The translations under genes were made by a program, and so were the position numbers. The notes under the pieces were generated by a model. The model was given only the letters and a program-made list of their open reading frames with translations. It did no database searches and was not told the DNA's origin. This document shows, one piece after another, positions 33,001 through 45,100 of a stretch of DNA of 64,000 nucleotides (its first letter is position 1; every line of letters begins with the position of its first letter). Source of the DNA: Darksidea phi (lineage: Eukaryota > Ascomycota > Dothideomycetes > Pleosporales > Lentitheciaceae); assembly GCA_030770425.1 (NCBI GenBank), contig JASJFT010000038.1, positions 237,418 to 301,417 of the forward strand, in the 5' to 3' direction.

Positions 33001-34493
33001 CTGCCCGGGTTTATCGATACATAGGCTTGTCATCCGATGCGTCACAACAGAGCCCCTCAAGGCACACACCGAGAGAAGGTCAATCTGAACTGGTCAGTCA
33101 GCCTAGTAGAAGAAACCCATGGCATCAACACAGCCCCGCCTCAGAACGTGTCCAGCTGCCTCTCCTATCTCCCAGTCTGCCTTTCTCGTAGAGCAATGAT
33201 ACGTTCTCTAGAAATATTCCGGAGGCTCTGTGCAGAGACGGGACGAGGCCCCTAGAGCCCACGCGGCGCCGTTCCGAAAACGCTGTGGACGATCGCACGG
33301 TCCATGCTAGCGCGGCTTCCGAAGATGGCACATAACGAAGAGGCGAAGCATACACCAGTTCTGCTGAACAGTTGCGCTCGGAAAACAAGGTCCTCGTCGC
33401 CCTGGCATGGTGGTCCACGAGCGCGCTGTCGAGAAATTTTGTTGCATGGTACCACGATTCTGGTCACGCCGCGTGGTCTCGTCTGGAGAAATCGCCGCAC
33501 ACGCCAACGCTCTCACCGCACAATAGCCGTCTCCAATTAGCGTCATCTTGGGCAGGAAGTAACGACTTCCCACAGCATCTTTGCCCCTCCTGCGCCGTTG
33601 GTCCGGCAGCTCCCTAGACGGCATCTCAATTGCGGCTCTGCTTTGCAACCTTTACGTGAGCAAGCTGACTTCCGAGCCGCTTCCCACCTCTTTTGTTGCG
33701 TTGGGAAGTGAGGCTGCCCCGTTCGCCTTGATTGAGAATATCCAGCAACATTATACCGGGGCACCTGGTGTACAAGGTACGGATAATCTTCTCCCACAGG
33801 ACTGTGGCGGCGTTGCTTATGACCATCGTGCAGCGGCGGTGACTCAACTGGTTATCACAGAGCTCAAAGCGTAGCTTTATTGCCCTGGATAACATCTGGA
33901 GCTCGATGCTACGAGGGCAAACTTGAATGTTGGCCGAGCCACCGGTCCTGCTTTTTGAGAGCCACTCGTCTCTGTGCTTAGAGACCTTGCGTCCTTGGCG
34001 GCCGGTGTTACAGCCCACCCAACATCCCAAGCCATTTCCCCTTCTCCTCAGTTTGCATCTGGGAAAAACTCAGTTGCATCGGCTCCACAAGCTTGGTCTC
34101 CACTACTATCTCTTTCGATTTGGTATGCCCTGACCCGGACGGGCACACCGACAACATAACCGCAAAGCTCAACAAGCCTGGAGGGCACGTTCTGCCTCCG
34201 CGTCCTCCGGTTCCGTCACCAAACGACCCAGCTCGAGCGGCGTCGATACCGGCCATTATTCCGCGTCGAAGTCGTTGCAGAGTTGAGCATCGATCCCGGC
34301 CTGCTCGTACCGGGCAGAATCCAGAACACCTCCAAAGTCTACTGACGGCACCCGCACACGTTTCGAGCTTGCTCGTCACCGACAAACAACTCTTACGAGG
34401 CGGAAATATAACGCCGAGGCCACGACAGATCGAATCTGAGTCGAGACGGCATCTCAGAGCTACCCAAAATAGCCCGCTTCGCAAGACCGAGTC
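30097..34493. other. 4.4-kb gene-poor region upstream of C2H2 regulator
   Basis: No frame here shows recognisable domains, splice-linked coding exons or convincing codon usage, though short GC-rich frames exist on both strands. An open frame at about 34093-34590 overlaps the start of the next gene in another phase. The first few hundred bases should be the ZPR1 3' UTR. The remainder may be a long promoter/leader of the zinc-finger gene, a non-coding transcript or decayed sequence; nothing here distinguishes these. Confidence 0.45.
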
Positions 34494-35701
34494 ATGTTCG
34501 GCCACCACGACTCGAATCAGCCAGGACTTCATCAGGATAGGAACGCCCAAAGCGGAGTTGCGAATCAGTATTATGATCCCAACATCTTGATGGATCTCAC
34601 ACAGCCCCTTCCCCACACGACGCCCCCTCCAGCTCTTTCAATCGATAACGGACCTGGAGGTTGTATGAACGTCGGTAACACCTCTGCTGCTTTGCCATGT
34701 GGATCATGGAACGGAGTTGGCGCGCAGTTGCATCCGGCACATGGAACGATGGCAACCAGTTGGGGACCACAACCATTCGGTCCGGTCGATACTCGGTCCT
34801 TCCCGCCGCGGTACCTGCCCGCTGTGGATCATAACTTAGAACGCACATTGCCACACACCACACAAGGCCTTTCGCCTAGTGGACAGGAGGGATACCTCGA
34901 CCCTCCATTTCCTGTATGGATGCACTCTGATCCCTGGTCGTCCGAAATTGCCTTGAGCAATACTCGACCAGCTTCACAGGCTGGATATGAGAGAGCATGC
35001 TCCAGAGGGTCTCCTCCCTCTGTTCACACGCCGAGTCAGGGCCGATCCAGCATGTCTGAAGCACGCAGTCAGTGCACACCTATCTCCTCTCAGGAGACCG
35101 GCACAGGCCGCATGGGTGACAGCATGATGACCATGGTGGCGAACCCCCCTATTGAGAGGGATCACTCGGATGCCATGAAGACGGATTATCATAGCTGGTG
35201 TTCGGGGCATGGTCTCGATTCTTCGAACGATCCGCAGACGTCCCAGAACATTGGGAATAGCTATATGTTGGACTGCTTCCTCGAAACGTCCAGGCCCGAC
35301 TCGCCCGTTAGTGCTCAGTCGTCCATGTGAGTCTCAATAGCTAAAAAATCGTGGTGGTCGGTACGCTGATTGGTTCTAGGTATCCAGAAAACCAGATTCT
35401 ACGCTTCTCGGGACCCATGAACTCGAATACCGACGCGGCCTTGATACCGCCAAGTACCTCGCCTATAAGCAGAGTGTCTTTGACACTCCTCTGCGAAGTC
35501 TGTGGCAACGAATATACTGGGGATTATCGGAAGGGAAATCTTGCTCGTCACCAAAGGCAAAAACACGGGATTGAAGAGCAAGTGTACCGATGTGAGGAGC
35601 CGGGATGCTTGAAGGAGTTCAAGCGCCAAGACGCAAGGCTCAAGCACTACCGAGCACATCATCCTCACCGTGCCCCGGTCCCTCTTATCTCACGGACTTA
35701 G
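34494..35701 (+). CDS. C2H2 zinc-finger protein, putative transcription factor
   Basis: Two exons (34494-35326, 35380-35701) joined across a 53-bp intron give 384 residues. Residues 1-300 are low complexity, rich in Ser/Pro/Gly/His. The C-terminus carries two zinc fingers: C316-x2-C319-x15-H335-x4-H340, directly followed by HGIEEQVYR and C349-x4-C354-x12-H367-x3/4-H371/H372. The second is the long-knuckle form (CEEPGCLKEF) common in fungal regulators. Nuclear DNA binding is inferred. The ATG at 34494 is the first in this frame with Ser/Pro character; an upstream exon is possible. A fragment with the same finger arrangement lies at 51.5 kb. Confidence 0.8.
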
Positions 35702-38535
35702 TGAAGATGTCCACGCCCGTGTGAGAATCGATCCGGCACGTGACCCATAATTGCGAATGGCCAATGGCGAATCCGAAGACCGTGAAATCAATCCTTCCCC
35801 TCCCTTATCTCCTCTCCTCTATTTGAAGAACCATTTAGAGACTGGGTTGATGCCTTTTCTCCTTGCTGGTGGTACTCGTCCCCATCATTCCTGCTCTTTC
35901 CTAGCCTCATCCAGTATAAAACTTCGCGAATCTACCGAAAAAAAAATTTGGCCCTTGCAACGTTCTTCTTCCTTTATTTACTCTTTATGGGTTATGATTG
36001 CGATGGGGTTCGCCTTTGTTCGTGTTTCTCGGATTGGTCTAGACAAGAGTCGGCGGTGAAGACGGGTGGTGAAGGGCCAGCGGTGTGTTGCGAGGCCGGA
36101 GGAGGGACGTCGCTTCGTTGCTTGGTGGAATTTTTCCTTTACGGTTTAAGGTATCAGTCGGCGTCGGGTTGGGGATACGTTGAGCATGATGGCGTCCTCA
36201 AGGGTTATGAGTTATGTGGGATGAGACGAGGCGCCGGCCGCCTGCCTTGGCCCCTTGACTCAGTTAGCGGCTAAAAGTCTTTGGTCAATAGGAAAAGCCA
36301 CCGTTCTTCCTTCTGCAAGGCTTCCCTCGTCGTGGTGATATGCCGGTCAAAGAAGGGAGGAGTAGAAGGAGCAGGTTGCGCGAGGGTCGATGTGAAGTGT
36401 GAACAAGCATTGACAGGCCCACCATGGGAGACCCACTTAGCTTGTTGGATTTTCCCCTGCGCCGTTGATGCGGCTCCGACATGTCATCGACGCCTCGATC
36501 CCGGTACTTTCTTTGCCGCCCTCATGCTCCGCCTTCGTCCTTACGTACGCCATGTCCCATATACGTGCCTCTTGTACCCGTCGCTTGTGCGGATGTGCCG
36601 CTCTCCAATGGTATCCCACATGACGCGTTTACCTGCTGGTCCATGCTCCGGCCGAGTCGTCGCTCGCTCGCCCCCCATGAGGTGAGGATGCATTGTATAT
36701 GCTGAGCACAACAGCGGGGTATATGGTGGTACTGTGTGTGACGCAGTCCGTTCATGCAGCGGTCTTCGGAAACGACCCTTCCGGCCTGAGCAACGGTGTT
36801 TCGTGATGGTCTCGTCATGCCCTGACACATTTCAAAGCCTCTGCGCGGCACGGACCATACCGAAGATTTCTGAGGCAACGTGGATGTTTGTGTAGAAAGA
36901 GTCTTGTTTCCATCATTTCCTTCTATAGGCTTCCTTGGTAAAACCTTGTCGACTGCCCAGGTTATGCTGCTAGTATTCGAAACCCAGACAGGCTAGAATC
37001 TGAACTGTGTACTTTCGCTTCTTAGAGGCATGTTTTTTTTCACTCATCCTGCCTGAGCTGAATCGCACTTGCATGCCCTAATAGTGTATCGACAGTCTCT
37101 CTAATTTGTCAACCTATATATCGCTCACCGCCACCCAGGGGCGTGCCATGACTCTTATATTCGCCTCTTCGGATTACTTACCTCTCAAAAGTAAAACGAA
37201 CATGAAGGCACGTTTTAGAAGACAATGGAACGATTGGAAATGTAAAGGCTACTGAAAAGAAAACTGATTATGCGCCCTTTACGATCCGCTTACTCCGGTG
37301 AGGTGTTCGCCTGAATGTGGATGACGGGCACCAGCTTACAACTGTGCACCGTTTCCGACCTCTTACACCCTCTCATATCTTATTTTTCTAGTCTGTCCTG
37401 AGCCATGCAGGTTCTCTACTGGTGGTGGCGGCCCGCAGGATGATCGTACACACCTGCATGATGCAGCCCAATCAAGCTGTCTATACCAAAAAGTCTTTGT
37501 CATTCATCCGTTTGGACCCTGCATGAGAGTAACATGGCCACTCCAAAAAGTAAATCAACATTGCCACCGTTTGGTTCGGCGGCGAAGTGCATTTGCCACA
37601 ACTTCTCGATTCGCCTCTCTTCGCGGAGTTCCCGATAATATGACCACCAGCGAATACTTCTGAACAGAAACGTCGGGAAGCGAATTCAAATGTATCCTCC
37701 TATCCAGTCATCGCATCACAGCATTCGCTCTGCATGCCGAAAGTCCCAGGTGTTTAAAGAAGATTTGACAGCTCGCTTTTCTTGGCATGCTGGCTGTTTG
37801 AACCGTGTTGAACTCGTGCTTGGCATTAAACCTCAATGGCTGCGAGAGCTCTCGCAGACTGCTACGTTTCGTTTCGGAAGCGGCTTGCAGCAACACCAGC
37901 GCACGGTATCCGGCCTTTAATCTCAAAAAAGGTTCCCTGCGATGCGACCCAACCCTAGCATCGTGGTCAAAAGCTGAGAGTCCTCCACACCGAACCCATC
38001 TTGCATATCGAGACCCTGGGGAAAGCTATCAACTTGGGCAGCTTTCTGAGCTTGGTGGTTGTCGGGTTGTCGCCCCTTGCATTGATGCCTGAGGCAGACA
38101 GTTCTTGGTTCGCACTACTCATGCCCAGTTTCTCCATTGACTCCCGCAACTTCCTGTTTGTAGCGCATACTGAAAAGATGCCCAAGCCTTTTCTCTTTTC
38201 TAGAATCTAGTCAATACAACGGATATAGTGCCATATCCGGTCTGGAGGCTTGGGCACTATTGGGAGCATGGCCCGAAGTCACGATTCGACCATAGAGGGC
38301 TTACACCAGGAACTTTGCTTAAGTTCACGTTGAAACAAGCTTCGCGAAACTAGTCCTAACACTGCAACGACGATGCTCTAGTGTTAGGCTGAAGGCCATA
38401 TCCGTAGCCTTATGTTGGGCGGGTTGACACCAAGGCCCAATCGGATTGCCGCCCCCATGTGTCCATCACTGTCCTCCGGCCAAGACTCTCGTGCCCTGTG
38501 CCCAACATTGCTTCAACACCAATGCAACCACCAAT
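35702..38535. other. 2.8-kb intergenic region (convergent genes)
   Basis: Lies between the 3' ends of the C2H2 gene (plus) and the RING gene (minus). It has T-rich runs, for example near 36900-37140, and small open frames without protein character. A nested inverted repeat is listed separately at 38179-38256. No gene is supported. Confidence 0.4.
38179..38256. repeat. nested inverted repeats
   Basis: Outer 11-bp perfect arms (TGCCCAAGCCT at 38179-38189 and AGGCTTGGGCA at 38246-38256) enclose inner 7-bp arms (CGGATAT at 38220-38226 and ATATCCG at 38233-38239) around a 6-base loop. The sequence GCCATATCCG occurs again near 38395. It could fold as a two-level hairpin in the 3' flank of the RING gene. 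Confidence 0.6.
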
Positions 38536-39785
38536 TTATCGCGCCAGCCGGCCGTTATTGCCAGCCCCACCACTCCTCTTGGACTTCACACCGAGCCCAA
38601 AGGTGCCAGTGTTCCTAGAGCCACCACCCTCAAACGGTTGTCTCGTCATTGGTGAAGGTTGGTAAGAAGGGCCCACATCGACATTAAGAAAGGCATTCTG
38701 ACGTGTGCCGCCCAAGACCGGTAGCCTGCTACGGTGTGCTTGCGACGTTCCGACAGGAGCTGAGTCTAGACTATGTTGTCAGCAGCCCGATTCGAGAGCC
38801 ACGGTGTTCATGATGACGCAAAGCGAGTGGGAAAAACTTACTTCCAGCATGTACTCTGCCCAAACTACGCCCTTGAAGGTGGGGATTCCACTGAGGCGTA
38901 AGCCCGACGCCACCTCGCTGATGCCCACTGCTACCGGAGCTCCCACTATTGCCTCGATTGCGACGTCTTCCATCGCCGTGATTTTGGTTCACGCTAAGCT
39001 GGCTGAGGTTTGCTGTGACAGTTCGTGTTCCGGGAAGCCTATCCACAAATCGATCGCCACGTGCAGTCTGTAGGGCGAAGTCTGCTTCATCTCCAGCGGC
39101 GCTCGCGACGTGGGTTGCCATGACTTGAGCCTTGAGTGACTGGTAGAGCTTCTGTATCTGCTGCTGAGACCGGCTCTTCTCCCTGTATGCATCAACCAGC
39201 TCATTGTTCTTGCGTTCGAGTGAGGCCTGCTCAGCGTACATCGCTTCCGACCGTGTCAGTGCGCTGGGGCGGAGATTGGTGTAGAGTGCGCTGACCTTGT
39301 ATCTTGTCCTGCAGCCCTTTGATTTGTGAATTGGCATCGTTGATGAGAGTGTCCATTTGCTGATTCAGGCCTGCATATTTTTCCGTCAACGACTTTGCAA
39401 GATGTTCTTGATAAATGATCTCTTGGGACGCCTGGTAACTATAGAAGGCGAGACCTCTACTAGCACAGTCCATGATGATCGAAGGACTTAACCCGCTTAG
39501 CACACTTGTTTTGTAGTCCTCTGAAGGGTTGAGCCCAGCCACCACAACATCGTCCGGATTGATGAGCTGGGTGCCGCACGCCGGACAGGGTCGGTTCGCA
39601 TTTGATGTTCTCGAGAGGCCGGTGCTGTCGGCGCATTGCGTGCAGAAGACGTGACTTCTGTTGTATCAGACGAGAGGAAGGACCGTGCCGGTGTCATTCT
39701 TAACTCACCTGCATGTCGTAACGACGGCCCGATCGTGGAGTTGCTCCCGACATTTCAGATTGTTGCAGCGGAGAATAAAATCCAT
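38536..39785 (-). CDS. HEI10/Zip3-like RING-type E3 ligase (meiotic recombination)
   Basis: Four exons on the minus strand (39785-39709, 39657-39296, 39243-38842, 38765-38536) give 356 residues. The N-terminal RING has C7-x4-C12, C25, H28, C31-x2-C34 and C50-x2-C53, the compact form seen in HEI10/CCNB1IP1. It is followed by a coiled coil (about 85-185, including LTEKYAGLNQQMDTLINDANSQ and NELVDAYREKSRSQQQIQKL). The Ser/Gly/Arg-rich tail ends SGGAGNNGRLAR, as in Zip3/RNF212/HEI10 proteins. Relatives modify proteins at meiotic chromosome axes with ubiquitin or SUMO and mark crossover sites. Intron 2 (39244-39295) ends in AAG, less usual, but has a clear CTGAC branch. Start is divergent from nothing nearby; the JmjC gene lies on the same strand, 143 bp upstream. 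Confidence 0.82.
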
Positions 39786-39928
39786 TATGGGACTCGTTAG
39801 TTGCGGAGTCAAAGAGAGAGGTCTAGTAGAGGGAACGGAAGAAGCGGCATTCAACGTTGTGCACTAGTATCACCGTGATTCGAGCCGGAGGAAGGTGCGA
39901 TGGGATAGGGCCGCCACACCCACTGCGC

Positions 39929-40792
39929 TCATCTGAACCACCAGTTTACTGAGGCATTCGCGCCTTTGCCTACGCCATGTACCGCATGCCACCATCCCAC
40001 GGGGATCAGGAGAGCGTCCCCACTCTCCAATATAGCCTCTACGCCGCTCACATCTTGATTGTCTCGGGCATCAGCACCCCAGACAGCATCCTCCAGATTT
40101 TCCATCTCATGTCCCATCATCATCTCCTCGCCTCTCATATGCGCATGCCCAGTCCCGGCTCTCAGGCGCTCATACAACCGTCTGCCGTGCTCAGGCCTCA
40201 TCAACCGCACCACCTTTCGCCCTGCCAGTTGTACGAAAAGATTGGGGTTCGGGTCACGGTGGAGCGGAGTTCTTGTGGGTGGTCGCCCCATCCAGAGGCT
40301 CGAGGCGTAGATGTCACCGCGACCGAGACGCGAGAGTAAATTGGGCGCGGACAAGTCGGCTTGCAAATCGGCTGGTAGTTCGTTGAGGGCACATTGGGCT
40401 AGGTAAAGAGCCCAACTCCGGTCTGCGCTTGCCATATGAGAAATCAGAAGAGACAGTGGCGCTTCGAAGCGCTCGAAGGACGACCGCTGCTTTCCCTCTG
40501 GACTTGACACACCGGGGCGAGTTAGTTCCAATGGCACGACTGTAGAGCCATACTTGTCTAGGTATGAGCGATTGAGCTCGTGTAGCCCACTGTCAATAGC
40601 AGATGGTCTGAACCACTTTACAATGGCAGGGACATTGCGAAATCGCTCTTTGAGGATAGCCGGTTCTTCAATTTTGAAGCTTTCAATGGCTTTCTCAGAT
40701 ATTTCGAGGGGTGTTGCGCTAGAAAAGCGGCCATTGGTGGATATAAATCGCACGCCAGCACCATTCAAGGGTATTTTGAGCAACTTCGACAT
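39929..40792 (-). CDS. JmjC/cupin-type Fe(II)/2-oxoglutarate hydroxylase
   Basis: An intronless frame of 287 residues from ATG at 40792. The double-stranded beta-helix signature is clear: TPLHRDPNPNLFVQLAGRKVVRLM supplies H178 and D180 of the iron-binding HxD, and LLIPVGWWHAVHGV supplies the distal H269. LWMGRPP before the HxD and SVNWWF at the end fit the cupin-8/TYW5/FIH-like branch rather than histone demethylases. The N-terminus may carry a short mitochondrial-type leader (FISTNGRFSSATPLEI), but this is weak. Substrate could be a protein side chain or a tRNA base; sequence does not say. Divergent from prefoldin subunit 5. Confidence 0.85.
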   Translation of the reverse strand: MSKLLKIPLNGAGVRFISTNGRFSSATPLEISEKAIESFKIEEPAILKERFRNVPAIVKWFRPSAIDSGLHELNRSYLDKYGSTVVPLELTRPGVSSPEGKQRSSFERFEAPLSLLISHMASADRSWALYLAQCALNELPADLQADLSAPNLLSRLGRGDIYASSLWMGRPPTRTPLHRDPNPNLFVQLAGRKVVRLMRPEHGRRLYERLRAGTGHAHMRGEEMMMGHEMENLEDAVWGADARDNQDVSGVEAILESGDALLIPVGWWHAVHGVGKGANASVNWWFR

Positions 40793-40966
40793 GGAGGACA
40801 GACTGAATAGAGGGACATTGGAAATGAACCTTGCCGCTGCAGTACGAATTTGGACGACCTCGGAAGCTTAGACGCGATATCACGTGCACGAAAGCTAGCG
40901 CCAGAGATTTCATGGCGGGGCAACTCAGAGCAACACCCGCAGACGATATCAACTACGGCCGCCAAC
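40793..40966. promoter_or_regulatory. short bidirectional promoter, JmjC hydroxylase / prefoldin 5
   Basis: Only 174 bp separate the two start codons, which are read outward. Both promoters and 5' leaders must therefore overlap or share elements. The stretch is not strongly AT-rich, and no TATA box is evident. Confidence 0.6.
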
Positions 40967-41503
40967 ATGGCGACGAAACAATTACAGAAGCAATCTGGGC
41001 AGAGTATGTTTCTTCGTTAGATTCCGCTGCCACCTGACTAACACTGTACAGTTGAAATTACATCTCTCCCGGTGCCGCAACTACAAGAGCTGAAGACTCA
41101 GCTAGACAGGGAACTCGAGCATCTCACTACCTCGTTCCAATCTCTCCGCACAGCGCAGGCCAAGTTTCGGGACTGCATAAAATCCATTGCCCAGGGCGTC
41201 AACTCCGACACTGTTGACAAGGCGCTCCTTGTTCCGCTCACATCATCGCTCTACGTACCGGGGCGCCTCACCTCCTCTACCCACGTTCTCATCGATATTG
41301 GAACCGGATTCTTCGTCGAGAAGAGCACAGACGATGCGACGGATTTTTACAACCGTAAGGTCAAGGACTTGGGGGACAGTTTGAAGGATCTAGAGCAGGT
41401 GATCAATAGCAAAGCCAATAACGTCCGAATGGTCGAAGAGGTGATACGTGTCAAGGTGTTGGGTGCACAAGAGGAGGCTCAGAAAGAAGGAAAGGCAAGC
41501 TGA
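40967..41503 (+). CDS. GIM5: prefoldin subunit 5
   Basis: Two exons (40967-41003, 41052-41503) give 162 residues, the normal size of the alpha-class prefoldin subunit Gim5/Pfd5. The first exon, 37 bp, encodes MATKQLQKQSGQ; after the 48-bp intron, IEITSLPVPQLQELKTQLDR starts the first coiled-coil helix. The beta-hairpin core (LLVPLTSSLYVPGRLTSSTHVLIDIGTGFFVEKS) and the second helix (ATDFYNRKVKDLGDSLKDLEQV) are complete. Prefoldin is a hexameric cytosolic chaperone that hands unfolded actin and tubulin to the chaperonin CCT. A GTATGT donor and a TGTACAG acceptor flank the intron. Confidence 0.95.
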
Positions 41504-42133
41504 AGTGCTTAACACGTTGGTTGAGGGTAGCATAACGCTGTTGTGGGAGCATTGAGAGGCTCGCGCGACGTCATATTAAATCAAGCTGGAAAGGAGAATG
41601 GTTCAGCAAGGACGCCGGTAATCGACGCATTATCTCGTGGGTAGAAAAGCTCCGGGTGTCGAGTTCCCGTCATGAAATCGAAGGAAGTCAGGATGGTACA
41701 GCCATACCCGGGCATGCAAATCCGAGTCTCGCGGGATCACCCGATTTCTTTGGAGAAGTACATATCAATCGAAAATGTGCAGGCTAGCTCGATAAGTGGG
41801 CATCGCCACAAAAGTATTTGATGAGCTATTATTTAGCGTCGACATGGTGATAAGGCTTGTGGTGGTGAAGTGGTACAAATAAATGTTTGCAGGGATGATA
41901 GCTCGGTGGCGTTTCCCTGTCAACGAACCAATGCAAGCGCGCTACGTCTGAGAGTTTGACCACGACAACACCGCAACTTCCCAATCCAGTGCAGCTACAA
42001 AATTCCATACTCATTCATGTATCTTCGCTGTTAGTAGATGCTGTGCTAACTGTGCAGAACCAATTGTGTGTCCTTCACTTGTCTTCATCTTAAGTAAACA
42101 AAGCTCGGAACGTGGTAAACACTCGCATTCCAG
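41504..42133. other. intergenic region
   Basis: 630 bp between prefoldin 5 and the LIM gene, both plus strand. A CATTCCAG just before 42134 looks like a 3' splice site, so a 5'-UTR intron in the LIM gene is plausible. Nothing else seen. Confidence 0.45.
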
Positions 42134-45100
42134 ATGCACAAGAAGGAAAGGGGAGGTGCGACGTCGCCTACCCCAGTGTACATGTCGTCGGAGCAGATGT
42201 GTGAGTATCCCACACGCTTGGAAGCATTCCGGCGCATCCGCCTAACAAGCATGCAATAGCGAGCTATTTACAAGACCTGCGCAACAACCGGCCAACTCGA
42301 CCCACTGGATCCCGCCCTCCTCCTGCACACTTCAACACCTGGTCAAGCAGGCCCTCCGCCAGATTCGTCGAATCCCCCGTGGTGTCCCCACTCACCAATC
42401 CTACGTTCAAAGACGCTGGTGTCGATGTTGAGGCCCCGCCTCCCACCGCCTCCGAATCTACCTCGCACAAACGAACAAAATCCAATATGAGCATAGACGA
42501 GGTGCTAGCAAGCGCAGGACGACCCCTTGTTCAGCCACCCCGAGATCGAGATATGACGCCGTCGGCAACAGCGCGGGAGCGGACACCGAGTATTCAATAC
42601 AGAGAGAATGGCAGGCGTCAGATTGAGCGGGATGAGGCGCGAGCCCTAAGGGCAGCGATGGAGGAGCTGGATCTGAAATCAGAGCAACAACTGTATGATG
42701 CAGCGAGAGACGAGGCCGCCGAATTGGTCTGGAAGCACATGAATCCGGACGCGCCGGGAACGAGCCCGACCGCGCCATATCCTTATCCAGATCAAGATGG
42801 AAACAGAGGCAACCACAGAAGCCGTAGCTTGGGACGGGGCGAGCAAGACTTACAACGCACCAACTCGAAACTAAGGAAGCGCAGCTCAATGGGTAGTTCG
42901 GTATCTGGAAGCCGGAGCAGCAGCTTGCAGAGTCGTCGGGCCGGGAGTGGATCATCGATAACGGGTAATGCAGGCTTTAGCACGTCCCCAACGAAGGAGA
43001 ACTTCAGCAAGTCAGAAACATCTTCAACAGCGCCGAAGGTCTCATTCACTCCAGGCGACCCAAAGCAGCGCCGACGTAGCAGTGGCTCACGAAGGAAGGT
43101 CAGCGCAAATCTGTTCAAGAACCCAGACGATCAAATTTACGAAGAGCCCGAAGAGGAGCAACCTACCCCTGGTCCAGCCCGTGCTTCCAATAATCCTCCT
43201 GCCCCTGCCAAGCTCCCTTTAGGTATACGTCGCAATCCCTTTGCGCGAGTCCAGTTCTCCAAAGACAACAGCCTAGTGAGATCACACACCGACCCAGTTA
43301 TGGCAACGAAGAGGTTCGACCGCTACGAGATCCAGAAGAACCCTCCAACCCAATCGCGAAATGCGGGTTACACCAACAATGCAGCCGCTCCGAGGACGAG
43401 CCAGGAAGGCAAGTCTGACGTTGAGAACGATCCAGAAGTGAAAATGAAGGACGGAAAGGAGATTCGCAGCGACGAGCTCCGTTCTGCTACCGGCTTCAAA
43501 CTGAAGGACAGAAGCGCAAAGCTACCTACGCCTACGATGGTCTCGGACAGTCCAGGTCGTCCTATTGTCTCCTTCAAAAAAGAATGGAAACCAAAAGAGA
43601 TCGAGCTCAAGGAAGAGATCTCATCCCTCCCCGGATCGACTCCCCGTCCCTTACAAGGACCAACTCGGGACCCACGTCCTCTGTCCAAAGCCGCAACTGC
43701 TCCCGTGGTTCCAACCATCAACCCAATGGAAGACCCACCCAGGAAGGCCGACACTATATCACCAACTCTAGTCGAGCAGATCAACGTCTCTCCTACGTCT
43801 TCGACTCCGTCAACAAGAGTCAACCGGGCACAAATTCCAGCTATCAGCGTCTATGAAGATCCCCCAGTGAGACCACCCCCCAGCTCCACTACGTCAAGGA
43901 AAGTCAATACTCCTCAGCCCGCCACATCACTCGTACCAACAATAAATGTCTCTCAGGCCCCTTCAGCGCGCTCTCAACCATCTCCAGCGCCTCCCATTCC
44001 CACGATCGCTATCCAAGAAACACCGTCGATCTCAGTCAGTACCCCCCGTGGAGGTACGGGCATAAAATCGCCTGCGATATCAGTGACGCCGCCTATACCG
44101 ACCATATCGATCAATGAGTCGCCTAACCCTTCTCGAGGTCCAAAGATCAATGCTCCTTCGACATCGGTTACGCCTTCTATTCCAACGATCAGTGTGAATG
44201 AGTCGTCTGCGCCCTTACGAGGATCAAAGGTCAATGCATCCCCAATATCGGCCACCCCACACGTACCATCAATCAATGTCAATGAGTCAATACAATCTAC
44301 TACACGTCCACTTCCGAATCCTCAGCAAGCCAGATCTCCGTTCGCCCGTAATAATACAGCAAACACACGTTCTCACTGGACCCCAACCGCCATTCGCACC
44401 GGCGCCCTCTGCGAACAATGTGGCCTTTCTATCTCTGGACGCATCGTATCTGCAGCGGGCGTCCGCTTCCACCCAGAATGCTTCCGATGTCATCACTGCA
44501 GTGAAGGCCTCGAATGCGTAGCTTTCTACCCTGAACCCGATAACAAGCGTGCAGAGCGCATCGCTCGTATCCATGCACGTCAGCGTGGCGAAGACATCGA
44601 GTTCCTACCCTCCCATCCCACGTATGAAGACATGCAGCGTCTCGAAGTCGAGGACGGACTAGACGAAGGTGTGCGTTTCTACTGCCATCTCGATTTCCAC
44701 GAATTCTTTTCACCACGGTGTAAGAGTTGCAAGACACCTATTGAGGGCGAGGTCGTGGTGGCTTGTGGAGCGGAGTGGCATGTTGGGCACTTCTTCTGCG
44801 CTCAATGCGGTGATCCGTTTGATTCATCGACACCGTTTGTGGAGAAGGAGGGGTATGCTTGGTGTGTGGGGTGTCATACGAACAGGTTTTCGACGAAATG
44901 TAGGAAGTGTCGGAAGCCGGTCACGGATACGGTTATCAAGGCGCTGGGGTGTGAGTGGCATGCAAGTTGCTTTTGCTGTGTGGTGAGTAGTATTATTCGC
45001 TTGTGTTCATGATTCTGATTGCTGACTTTGAATAGGAATGCTCCGGTCCCTTCGAGGATGGGCGCTACTTCCTTCGCGGCGAGTCTGAGGATCCGGTTTG

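Noticed and set aside
34093..34590. 165-codon plus-strand frame overlapping the start of the C2H2 gene
   Set aside because: Different phase from the zinc-finger exons, low complexity and no splice connection found; may be leader sequence.
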